64,000 bases of DNA, taken from the NCBI GenBank assembly GCA_022984795.1, contig JALIHJ010000018.1:62001-126000 (forward strand), read 5' to 3'. Shown here one piece after another: positions 20,081 to 28,029 of this stretch. Below the pieces are notes generated by a model, which saw only the letters and a list, made by a program, of their open reading frames with translations, had not been told where the DNA came from and did not search any database. Every line of letters begins with the position of its first letter. Within the stretch, counting starts at the first letter, position 1. The stretch comes from Fabrea salina (lineage: Eukaryota > Ciliophora > Heterotrichea > Heterotrichida > Fabreidae). A program made the position numbers and the translations under genes.

Positions 20081-22423
20081 ATGGAGGACCATTTTGAGTA
20101 CATCAGACTAAAAAGGTCAGAAGAACAAGAAATCATAAGCAACTTTAAAGCCCAGCAAACTTTTTCTGCTAGAGCTAAGTTCTATTTGTTCAGTTTGTTC
20201 TTTGAACTCAACACTAAAAGGCTGCCTATTCCTTCTTACTTGCATATTGGATTTTTTCTGGTAGAATCCTTTCAGCTCCTTTCTTATGTTTTTGTGAGCA
20301 AAGACTACTTCGAGTCAAGAGTTTGGAGTGGTGTAGAGACCAACTGGCTAGTATCTTTGTGTTGGTTCTTCCGTGTTGACTCCTACTTTCACTATAATTA
20401 CCGAACTTTGTGGGGTTTCTTGGGTTCTGTGCTGGGCTCAGTAGTAACCTTTGTAGTAGGGAGTATTTTGACCTTACTAGGGTGTTCTTATTTAGTTCCA
20501 ATTTGCCAGTGGATAGTTTTGCTTCTAAAAGGAGTTTTGTTTATTCCAGTGGTGGACTCTTTGGTTTTGGCAGGATTGTGTTCTTTGCAAGTGGATGATT
20601 TCTGCTTAGATGTTCCTGTAAGCACCGGAGCGGGGGTTTGCTTTGGACTGGCTTTAGTAGTTTTTTTGGGGCTTATTTTGCTGTGTAGTTTGCTTTCCGT
20701 ATCACACCAGGAGGTCAACTACCAGCCTTGCGCAAGGTTTAACTTGGTAAAACTCGGACTATATGTTGCTGTGATATCAGGGTACTATTTGTTTGCAACA
20801 AGAACTTTTGGAGTGTTTCTAGGAGTAGGGCTTTTCTCTGGAGGAGCCTTATGCTACTTACACGTTTTTTATGTTCCTTTTTACAGCTTCAAAGCAAACA
20901 CCCTGAGAATTTGTGCCTATGGAACTTTTGGGTCGGCTTGCTTGTGCTTGTTGCTTAGAGAAGTCATGCCAACTCAGACAGCAAGTCAGTCAGCTTCTGT
21001 GCTTTTTTACTTTTTAACTCCTTGTTTGGTGTATGTTATGTACTGGGGACTACTTAGGAACTTAAAAAACATTTTTGAAAAGAGTGTAGAAAAACTCGAA
21101 AGCCCTTACAAAATCGAAGTTAAAATAAGAAGTCTAGTTCAGAAGTTCAAAAAAGCAAGTCAAGAATCTAGTCAAGTTCTTAGAGAAATTGACTCTCTTT
21201 TTATTGAAGCTAAAAACATGCACCCTAGCTTTGAGTACTTTTATTTGTGGCATGCTAACTACAAACTGAGTGTTTTCAAGGATGAAATACTGTCCTTAGT
21301 TATATGCTTCAAAGGAGTCCTAATGGCCCGGAAACTTGACTGCCAGTATGCTTTGTTCCACTTTAGAGTGATTGCTGAAAAGTACATCAAAGACTACAAA
21401 ACCAACGACGCTTACGACTTTGAAATCTACGAAAAAGCCAAAAGTACTGCTTTAAACCACGAAAAAACCTTAGCTACAACTCAGTCTATGTTTTGGACTG
21501 AGCTTGAGTCAAAGAACCCCAGAATTCAAAAAATCAAACGTCTTGCTCAGAAGTCCTTTGAACTAATTGGTCAAACTAAGCAAAGTTATGAGAAGCTTCT
21601 AAAGTTAACTCGCCAAAATTCAAGTGTTCTAAGACTCTACAGTAGTTTTCTAATGACTCTTCCATGTTACACCGACTTAGCAAAAAAGTACCTACAACAA
21701 GCCCAAAACCAAGAAGAACAAGACACTAAAAAAACCAACATGGTGTTTAAAGAGACCCTAGACAGGCCTCTTTCGTTTTTTGACTCCCAAGTTATTATTT
21801 TGCATGTGTCAGCAAGTTCAGACTCTATTGGGGAAATCTTAAAAGTAAACAACTACGGGTTGGAGTTTTTAGGTTACAGTAGTTCAGAAATTTTAGGAAG
21901 AAACATTTCTACTATCATTCCTCCTCCTTTTTCTTACAACCACGACTTTCACATCAAAAAGGTTTATGAAGGTATCAACTTTAGCATAATTGACAACTAT
22001 GATTTAGTTTTGTACTTCTTGGACAAAAACGGCTATATTTTTGAGGGAAAGATTTTACTGAAACTGGTGCCTAACGGCTCTGAACCTCCTTTTATAGGCA
22101 GTTTGATAAAACCTACTTTTCCTAACCATGAAGTTATGCTGTTCTCGAGTAACTGGGAAATCAAAGCTTTGTCTAAAAAGTGCGTAGAACTCTTTGAGTT
22201 GCCTGACACTATTTCTCACCACGAAACTATTAGGAGGATAATTCCTAACTTCGAAAGTGAGAAAAAAACTCTGTTTTCAGACTCTGGTTACCACTACAGC
22301 TATTCGGGGGAGCTGAAGTATTGTTCTTTGAGGCTCTTTTTGTCTGAGCTTGCAATTGGGCAGGTGCTTGCATACGTTCTTAGAATCAAAGTGCTCGAGT
22401 TTAGTTTGAAAGGAAGTTCCTAA
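20081..22423 (+). CDS. TmcB-like copy 3, N-terminal half (membrane bundle plus PAS)
   Basis: 780 aa from the ATG at 20081 to TAA at 22421-22423. It covers the part of copies 1 and 2 from the N-terminal membrane bundle (about 50-340, very hydrophobic and Cys-rich here) through the helical linker to the PAS domain (about 560-690; VIILHVSASSDSIGEILKVN, then IIPPPFSYNHDFH). It then stops. The C-terminal membrane part is a separate frame starting 43 bp later. The two frames differ by one base and no 15- or 16-nt GT..AG intron joins them, so this appears to be a fission of the family's usual single gene. Confidence 0.75.
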   Translation: MEDHFEYIRLKRSEEQEIISNFKAQQTFSARAKFYLFSLFFELNTKRLPIPSYLHIGFFLVESFQLLSYVFVSKDYFESRVWSGVETNWLVSLCWFFRVDSYFHYNYRTLWGFLGSVLGSVVTFVVGSILTLLGCSYLVPICQWIVLLLKGVLFIPVVDSLVLAGLCSLQVDDFCLDVPVSTGAGVCFGLALVVFLGLILLCSLLSVSHQEVNYQPCARFNLVKLGLYVAVISGYYLFATRTFGVFLGVGLFSGGALCYLHVFYVPFYSFKANTLRICAYGTFGSACLCLLLREVMPTQTASQSASVLFYFLTPCLVYVMYWGLLRNLKNIFEKSVEKLESPYKIEVKIRSLVQKFKKASQESSQVLREIDSLFIEAKNMHPSFEYFYLWHANYKLSVFKDEILSLVICFKGVLMARKLDCQYALFHFRVIAEKYIKDYKTNDAYDFEIYEKAKSTALNHEKTLATTQSMFWTELESKNPRIQKIKRLAQKSFELIGQTKQSYEKLLKLTRQNSSVLRLYSSFLMTLPCYTDLAKKYLQQAQNQEEQDTKKTNMVFKETLDRPLSFFDSQVIILHVSASSDSIGEILKVNNYGLEFLGYSSSEILGRNISTIIPPPFSYNHDFHIKKVYEGINFSIIDNYDLVLYFLDKNGYIFEGKILLKLVPNGSEPPFIGSLIKPTFPNHEVMLFSSNWEIKALSKKCVELFELPDTISHHETIRRIIPNFESEKKTLFSDSGYHYSYSGELKYCSLRLFLSELAIGQVLAYVLRIKVLEFSLKGSS

Positions 22424-22466
22424 ATACTTTAACTTTAAACACGAGTTTTAATTACTAAAATTGTTC

Positions 22467-24170
22467 ATGTTTACTATGAGTCACAAAACAAGAAAAGAAC
22501 TTATTCTTTACAAGTGTAAACAAGTCAGCAAAAACAAGTTCTTGTTTAAGGCAAGTTTGGTTTCTGCAGCTGCTTTTATAGTGGTTTCTTCAGCAATCTC
22601 TGTTAGGATAATAGCAAGCTTGTCTAAGGTGAATCTAGAACTCTCGAACAGTATTAGGGATATCGGGAGTATGAAGCTCTACTTGCAAAGCGTTTCCTAC
22701 TACGTGCGAGTGATTTCTTTAATTGACCAAGGAATTCTTGACTCCTCAAACAGAAAAACTTACTTTGACTGGCTTGAAAGTGACATTGACAAAATGAACC
22801 AGGGCGTCTTGTCCCTTTACAAAAACCACAAGTCCTTGACAGGACACCAAACAAACCACTTTCTGGCTCAAAAAGTTCTTATATGGACTAAGCCCAACAG
22901 AGTAAAAACCATAAGAATGAATTTGTTCGACACTATTTCTAGCTTTGTGGTCCAAAGTGCTGTTTTTAAAGAAAAGTTTTATTCTTTTAATGCCACTTTA
23001 GCTGATAAAAGAGCTTTTTACTTGTACAGAAACGGAATGGGCGAGGTCCTTCAGGCACTAAACCAGTCGTCTGTTGTGTATTCCGATACTGCTAAGTTAA
23101 GTACTGAGTCTGAGTACTACATTGCAGTAACTTTAGTTTCTTTGTCAGCTTTGGTTCTGTGTGCCTTTTCAGGTTTTGCTTTGTTGCCTTCAATTAAAAG
23201 AATTCTAGACTCTAAAGCTGAGGCATACAAAGTACTTTTTGAAGTCCCTGATTACGCTTGCGGTTTGATGAAGTCTAGATTCGACGAAAGGTTAAACCTG
23301 CTAGAAAGCTGCCAGAGTGATATTTCCAACAAGAAACAAGCTTCAACTCCTTGTGGGTGGAAGTTAGTGCTGGCTAAACTTTCTTGCTTCTTTTTATCAG
23401 CAGTTTTGTTTTTGTACTTAATGTACTACACAGGGTTTGAGTCCATAGTAGAAACTTTAAACGAAGAGCTCAAGCACGTTGAATGGGCAGCTAGAAGGCG
23501 TCTGCTTTTGCGGTCTATCAACATGTGGGTCACAGAATCTATTTTACAAAACACCACTTTAGGTTGGGCACGAGTTGTGCCCAAAGGACAATTTATAGGG
23601 TCTCCTTTAAACCAAGCCTACCTCTTAAGTAGTGAACTGGAAGACATCCAAGACAGCTTGGTCTTTAGAAGAGCAGCCTTTAGCGGAGTAGCTAGTTCGG
23701 AGCACAACTCCTTGGTGTTTGAAAATGCTTGTATAGAAGACAAGCTTAGAGGAGATGCTAACTGTTCAGAAGTTGGCGATCAAATTATGCTGCAAGGACT
23801 TCACAGTTCAGTGAGGTTCTACACAATGCTTGCTAGAAGCATCCTGGACAGCCGGTCTGAGTTTTTGAATTCGAAAGAAATGGTGCTTTTAAGAGAACTT
23901 GATGAAAAGTACCTGTACGATGCCTTAAACAAGTCTTCAGAATTATACTGCAAAGACAGCCAAGAACAAGTAGAAGGGGTTAAATTTTTGCAGGACTTAA
24001 CCATTGTAGTTTTTTGTTTGATGTCAGCTTTTTTGTTTTTGGTTGTGCATTTTCCTATGATTGAAGACTTAAGTGAAGAAGCAACTTGCATTTGGAGTAT
24101 GTGCGCTTTGCTTCCTGAAGAGTACCAAGAAGACTACACCAAGCTGAATCAACTGCTAGAAGTTAAGTAA
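22467..24170 (+). CDS. TmcB-like copy 3, C-terminal half (membrane part)
   Basis: 567 aa from the ATG at 22467 (a second ATG is at 22476). It aligns in order with the C-terminal membrane region of copies 1 and 2: a first membrane helix near residue 35-60, extracytoplasmic loop with conserved pattern (YRNGMGEVLQALNQS matches YRNCPVEVLKQVNAT of copy 1), second helix near 210, third near 310, and last near 520. The 43 bp between the stop of the N-terminal half and this ATG is AT-rich and of the length seen between independent genes here. It may still act together with the N-terminal half as two subunits (inference). Confidence 0.72.
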   Translation: MFTMSHKTRKELILYKCKQVSKNKFLFKASLVSAAAFIVVSSAISVRIIASLSKVNLELSNSIRDIGSMKLYLQSVSYYVRVISLIDQGILDSSNRKTYFDWLESDIDKMNQGVLSLYKNHKSLTGHQTNHFLAQKVLIWTKPNRVKTIRMNLFDTISSFVVQSAVFKEKFYSFNATLADKRAFYLYRNGMGEVLQALNQSSVVYSDTAKLSTESEYYIAVTLVSLSALVLCAFSGFALLPSIKRILDSKAEAYKVLFEVPDYACGLMKSRFDERLNLLESCQSDISNKKQASTPCGWKLVLAKLSCFFLSAVLFLYLMYYTGFESIVETLNEELKHVEWAARRRLLLRSINMWVTESILQNTTLGWARVVPKGQFIGSPLNQAYLLSSELEDIQDSLVFRRAAFSGVASSEHNSLVFENACIEDKLRGDANCSEVGDQIMLQGLHSSVRFYTMLARSILDSRSEFLNSKEMVLLRELDEKYLYDALNKSSELYCKDSQEQVEGVKFLQDLTIVVFCLMSAFLFLVVHFPMIEDLSEEATCIWSMCALLPEEYQEDYTKLNQLLEVK

Positions 24171-24185
24171 ATATAAAATTAGTTG

Positions 24186-24995
24186 ATGTCTGAAATAATA
24201 ACTTTGAATGTAGGAGGCAAAGAGTACCAAACTACAAAGGAAACTCTGTGCAAGGACCCTGAGAGTATGCTTTCAGTAATGTTTAGTGGAAGCCATTCTC
24301 TCTTAAAAGACTCTCAAAACAGATATTTTATTGACAGGGATGGCGAACTTTTTTCTTACATTCTGAACTACCTTAGAAACCAGGAGTTGCTTGTGCCCCT
24401 AGAAAACCTTTTCTTGGTAGAGTGCCTTATCAGAGAGGCAGAGTATTTCCAGATTAGTTCTTTAGTTCTAGAGTTAAAGACTCTGAAAGAGAGTTTCACA
24501 AGAATTAGTCTTACATACAAAGAACTGCTCATTCTAGTCAACACCAAAAGGTTTGTCCAAGCTCCTTCTGTGAACCTTTCTTACTTACAGCTCAACTACT
24601 TAGACTTGTCTCACAGTAACTTAAGAGGGTGTGACTTCAGTTGGTCAGTGCTTACAGAAGTTAACTTTACAAGAGCTGACTTGTCCAACTGCATTTTTTC
24701 AAATGCTACTTGTAAAAACTGCATTTTCAGCAATGCCAAACTTGACTGTTCAATTTGCATTTGTGCTAATTTTTCAGGGAACGACTTGAGAGGAGCTTCT
24801 ATGAAGAGTTGCAATTTTCTGAACGCCAAGTTAGGAGGTGCAGATATGAGGAACTGTGACATGCAAAAAGCTAATTTACAAAATGCAAATATGATAGTGT
24901 CTAACTTAGAAGGGTCCAACTTGCAGCACTCAGTAACTACAAACGCTAATTTCGACGGAGCTAACTTCAGAGGTGTCCAAGGCATTAAGTTTTAA
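24186..24995 (+). CDS. BTB/T1-domain protein with pentapeptide repeats (KCTD9-like)
   Basis: 269 aa. Residues 1-100 are a BTB/T1 tetramerisation-type domain (ITLNVGGKEYQTTKETL, FIDRDGELFSYILNYLRN). From about 130 to the end runs a right-handed pentapeptide-repeat helix with A/N-D/N-L/F-x-x steps (LDLSHSNLRGCDF, ANFSGNDLRGASM, ADMRNCDMQKANL). This is the layout of KCTD9, a candidate cullin-3 adaptor, so substrate recruitment for ubiquitylation is a reasonable inference. It follows TmcB-like copy 3 by 15 bp. Confidence 0.85.
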   Translation: MSEIITLNVGGKEYQTTKETLCKDPESMLSVMFSGSHSLLKDSQNRYFIDRDGELFSYILNYLRNQELLVPLENLFLVECLIREAEYFQISSLVLELKTLKESFTRISLTYKELLILVNTKRFVQAPSVNLSYLQLNYLDLSHSNLRGCDFSWSVLTEVNFTRADLSNCIFSNATCKNCIFSNAKLDCSICICANFSGNDLRGASMKSCNFLNAKLGGADMRNCDMQKANLQNANMIVSNLEGSNLQHSVTTNANFDGANFRGVQGIKF

Positions 24996-25052
24996 TAGCA
25001 GTATTCAATTAATTCAGTAATTCCTAATTATCTAAAAGCTTTTATCTTAATG

Positions 25053-26135
25053 TTACTTTCGATAGAACCCCCTAGACATTAAGTGCTTTCTTCTGAGTTC
25101 TTTTTTCTTCTTAGCAATATCAGAGTAGATCCTTTCTCTGTACTCTCTGATCGTAAACTTCCTGTCGTCGTCAATGCAGATTTTTATAGGTCTAGGGCAC
25201 TTAGGTTCGTCGTCTGAGTTCTGAAACTGGGCAACGTAAGGGTGCTTCAGAGCTTGCTCAATAGTGAGTCTTTTGCTAGGGTTAAACTGCAGTAACCTCC
25301 TAACTAAGTCCAAAGCGTCATCAGAAGCAGAGGGAAAAAAGTCATGGAACCTGCGTGAGCGGGTAGGGGGCAAGCTCTCAAGCATAGTAGCAGCTAAGTT
25401 GCTTTGGATGGACTCAACATCTTGTTGAGAAGGCCTTCCAGTTAACTCCAGAATTCTGTCCAGTTGGTTCAAAGTAGAAGTTCCTGGGAATATAGGTCTT
25501 CCAGCAAGCATTTCCCCTACAATGCAGCCTAGACTCCACATATCCACTGCTTTGGAGTACTTAGTTGAACCAAGGAGGATTTCTGGGGCCCTGTACCACC
25601 TAGTGGCTACATAGTCAGTTAAGACAGGGTTAGAGCCTTCTTCTTGGGAAGACACTGACCGCGCTAAACCGAAATCAGCCAGTTTGGCCAAACATTCTGA
25701 GTTAAGTAGGATGTTCGAAGGCTTCAGGTCACGGTGGAGTAACTGCCCGCTGTGCATGTACTTGATGGCTTTGAATATTTGGTAAGTGATGTACTGTTTA
25801 TGTATTTCTTCAAGAATGTTGGCTCGGATGACAGCGTGTAGGTCTGTTTCCATGAAGTCAAATATCAGGTATATGTCCCTGTCGTTCTCAGCTCGGATTA
25901 CGTTCAGCAGACGGACAATGTTTTCGTGTCCGTTGAGTTCTTGGAGGAACATTATCTCCCTAAATGTCCTTTGGGCGTCTGTTGCATTTTGGAAAGCGTC
26001 GAAAACTTTTTTGACTGCAACTACGTCTCTGGTTTTCTTGTCAATTGCTTTCCAAACTATGCCATAAGCTCCTTTTCCTAGTTTTTGGAGGACTTCATAC
26101 TTTCTTAGTATGTGGCTTTCGATTTCTTCACTCAT
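25053..26135 (-). CDS. MAP kinase, ERK7/ERK8 (MAPK15)-type
   Basis: 360 aa kinase with all catalytic marks: GKGAYGIV glycine loop near 20, VAVKK lysine, HRDLKPSN catalytic loop, DFGLA, and an activation loop LTDYVATRWYRAPE. The TDY motif together with the ERK7-like sequence around it (DLHAVIRANILEEIHKQYI) points to the MAPK15 group, which in animals and other protists acts at basal bodies and cilia. A short basic C-terminal extension follows the kinase domain; the long Pro-rich tail of animal ERK8 is absent. A cortical or ciliary role is inferred. Confidence 0.88.
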   Translation of the reverse strand: MSEEIESHILRKYEVLQKLGKGAYGIVWKAIDKKTRDVVAVKKVFDAFQNATDAQRTFREIMFLQELNGHENIVRLLNVIRAENDRDIYLIFDFMETDLHAVIRANILEEIHKQYITYQIFKAIKYMHSGQLLHRDLKPSNILLNSECLAKLADFGLARSVSSQEEGSNPVLTDYVATRWYRAPEILLGSTKYSKAVDMWSLGCIVGEMLAGRPIFPGTSTLNQLDRILELTGRPSQQDVESIQSNLAATMLESLPPTRSRRFHDFFPSASDDALDLVRRLLQFNPSKRLTIEQALKHPYVAQFQNSDDEPKCPRPIKICIDDDRKFTIREYRERIYSDIAKKKKELRRKHLMSRGFYRK

Positions 26136-26453
26136 TTAAATCAAGCAAATTATTAACTAGATGAATGTTTTTAAGTTTAAATTAGAGGGACTCAATATGA
26201 AATATGGACTACAAGCACCTCTGGTAATCACTAGGATTTCTGACTAGAAATGCACTGTTTAGGTTATTTAGCTGATTTATTCTTAATTTCAACTATAATG
26301 ATAATCTAACACCCACTTTAATATGGTCTAATAAAGAATATTAAAAAATTCACAAAAAGTGATCTTTACTGAGAATTCAGGAACAAATACCCCTATAACT
26401 GGATGAACTAACTAACATTCAGTTCTTTCAACCATTTGGGATTAACATATTCA
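26136..26453. other. AT-rich intergenic region
   Basis: About 318 bp between the divergent ERK7-type kinase and C2H2 genes. It is AT-rich and has stops in all frames. I see no tRNA, clear hairpin or repeat. It holds a 9-nt stretch CTAACACCC that matches a telomere-type repeat, but matches of this length are expected by chance in a window this size. Presumably it carries the promoters of both flanking genes. Confidence 0.5.
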
Positions 26454-26921
26454 ATGGTTAATAAAGTTAATATGGATCATCCAAAATATAACAACCTACC
26501 CCAAAATGAGACCATACCTTCTGTGTGTCAGGAGGCATTCAACTGCATAAGCTACAGCGACTACTGTATGCAGCCGATGGTTACGCCGGGTATGGTTTTC
26601 TATCCCTTCCATCCTTTGCACGAACAGTATAATGTAAACCTAGGTGCTGCACAAGTCGGCCAAAAAGTATGCCCATACTGTAGAGGCCACTTCAAAAACT
26701 CCACTGGGCTGAACCAGCACATTGGAAAGGTGCACTGCACTTACAATAAATTCATAGCCTGCCATATTTGTGGCAAAGCTTTCAAGCATAAGCACGCAGT
26801 CAGGTTCCACATCAAGCAAGTACACGAAAAGAAGACCCGTGTGAACTGTGATCGGTGCGGTAAGACCTTATACAATAAGTATGAGCTTACCAAACATATA
26901 AGCAAGCATCACTTTAATTAA
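26454..26921 (+). CDS. C2H2 zinc-finger protein, three fingers (paralogue of the 11.4-kb gene)
   Basis: 155 aa from the ATG at 26454. Three C-terminal C2H2 fingers: CPYCRGHFK...HIGKVH, CHICGKAFK...HIKQVH and CDRCGKTLY...HISKHH. The finger block and the ending LYNKYELTKHI are shared with the protein at 11421, so the two are paralogues within one window. The N-terminal 70 residues are rich in Pro, Tyr, Met and Asn and look like a disordered or activation segment. Probably a DNA-binding factor; target unknown. Unlike most genes here it is flanked by long non-coding stretches. Confidence 0.85.
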   Translation: MVNKVNMDHPKYNNLPQNETIPSVCQEAFNCISYSDYCMQPMVTPGMVFYPFHPLHEQYNVNLGAAQVGQKVCPYCRGHFKNSTGLNQHIGKVHCTYNKFIACHICGKAFKHKHAVRFHIKQVHEKKTRVNCDRCGKTLYNKYELTKHISKHHFN

Positions 26922-27447
26922 CCTAAGTGCATTTTTATTAGGCTATGCCTTGGTCAGTGTTCTGTGGAATACTTTACCAATACTTTCAGAAGTAATTCGT
27001 TTAGCTTTAGTAATTTGCTATTCTTGAATTTAGTCAAAACTTAGTACTTAGGTCTATAACTATTTTTAGTTCGAGATCTTTCTAACCCCTATTTTGAGCT
27101 CTGTTCTTAAGCTTAGTTAAGTGTTGAGTTAAATAAAACTCCTTTCAAAGTAAAAACTACAAAACACAGAATCCACTCAAAACCTTCCAGAAGAATTAAA
27201 ACTCTATATTAGGTTTAAGAAAATAGTTAGCTATTAAGTTATTTTAGGGGTGTTGGTATTTACTCTCTAGGGTAGTTCTTTTTGAGGAGAATCAATTTGA
27301 GTCTAGAAATACCATTTAGAGAGCACTTTATAATTTTTGCCTAAATACTTATTTTTCTGATTCATGCCGGCTATCTTCGGATAGTAACTCTTAGCAATAG
27401 AATTTAGTATTCTAGAAGGTAGCAGTACTTGCCTATTTATTAATTTA
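26922..27447. other. Intergenic region with RNA-gene-like signals
   Basis: 526 bp, AT-rich, no coding signal. It holds three things worth noting. At 27233-27262 there is a block nearly identical to one at 52659-52691. A possible Sm-type site AATTTTTG lies at 27332-27339. A hairpin with five pairs and a TTCG tetraloop (CTATC/GATAG) lies at 27371-27384. An inverted pair GGTATTT / AAATACC also spans roughly 27255-27313. Together these could mark a small-RNA gene on the plus strand, but I cannot assign it to a known snRNA. Confidence 0.35.
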
Positions 27448-27660
27448 ATGTCAGAAGAAAACCAATTCACGGGACTCAACAAAGAAGAACTGATAGAGAA
27501 AATTCTGAAACTCCAAGAAACACTTCAAGACTTAAACACCAAAATAGAAACTGTCCGTAGTGAAAACAACGGGCTAAGGGACGAAAACATCCTTTTAAAA
27601 GAATATATAAACAACTTAATGATCAAAGCAGGCAATGTAGGCCCAGAAAGTTTATCGTAA
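27448..27660 (+). CDS. SCOC: Short coiled-coil protein, SCOC/UNC-69 family
   Basis: 70 aa, nearly all one coiled coil. The segment EELIEKILKLQETLQDLNTK followed by IETVRSENNGLRDENILLKEYINNLM matches the SCOC family core (lid/leucine heptads, then KSENQVLGQYIENLM in animals). SCOC proteins bind Arl GTPases at the Golgi and take part in autophagy and vesicle traffic. The gene sits between two long non-coding stretches. The short length is typical of the conserved core of the family. Confidence 0.82.
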   Translation: MSEENQFTGLNKEELIEKILKLQETLQDLNTKIETVRSENNGLRDENILLKEYINNLMIKAGNVGPESLS

Positions 27661-28029
27661 TTAACAGCACCTCTAAAAATACTTCTGAGACTTAGTTTAG
27701 TTGCCAATTGGTTTCTAGTCCTTAGCATGTCAAATAAACTGACCTTAAGGCAGAATCCAATTAAAGGAAGCGCCTGATGGTTTTCTGTGCCTATAAATAT
27801 AACTTAACTGTGTGGGCACTTCTGTTTGAGCAGAAAGTACTTGAACCTGAACTCAAGCTCTTACACCGAAGTCTCCTACTAAGAAGTTCCATTTAAGGTT
27901 ATGTAAGAAACCGCTTGTCCTCGGTTAAGAGGTGAGATAAGGTTTCTGTTTTTATAGCCGTCCTTTGACTCTGCAAGCAACTCTGAAGGCAGGAACACAA
28001 GACGGCCATTTATGTTTATAAGCTAATCA
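27661..28029. other. Intergenic region containing an H/ACA RNA candidate
   Basis: 369 bp between SCOC and the kinesin gene. The right part (27899-28007) is described separately as a box H/ACA RNA on the minus strand. The left part (27780-27870) has further short inverted pairs: GTGCC/GGCAC around a 22-nt loop, TTCTG/CAGAA and CTTGA/TCAAG. These might be part of the same transcript unit or chance. No coding signal is seen. Confidence 0.45.
27899..28007 (-). ncRNA. Candidate box H/ACA guide RNA
   Basis: On the minus strand the order is hairpin, H box, hairpin, ACA, 3 nt. Hairpin 1 (28006-27957): outer stem GCCGTC/GACGGC, internal loops TTGTGTTC and AGTCAAAG, upper stem CTGC/GCAG. The H box ATAAAA (27955-27950) fits ANANNA. 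Hairpin 2 (27947-27906): outer stem AGAAACC/GGTTTCT, internal loops TTATCTCA and ACAAGC, upper stem CCTC/GAGG. ACA is at 27904-27902, with three bases to the presumed end. The upper stem lies 15 nt from the H box in hairpin 1 and 14 nt from ACA in hairpin 2, as the family's 14-16 nt rule demands. Such RNAs guide pseudouridylation; the target was not identified. Confidence 0.65.

Noticed and set aside
22381-22490. A hidden intron joining the two halves of TmcB-like copy 3
   Set aside because: No GT..AG segment of 15 or 16 nt removes the stop and corrects the one-base offset; the shortest GT..AG spans that would do so are far longer than any confident intron here.
26300-26315. CTAACACCC as a second telomerase template
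   Set aside because: Only nine bases match the repeat; several such matches are expected by chance in 64 kb, and no supporting helices were found.
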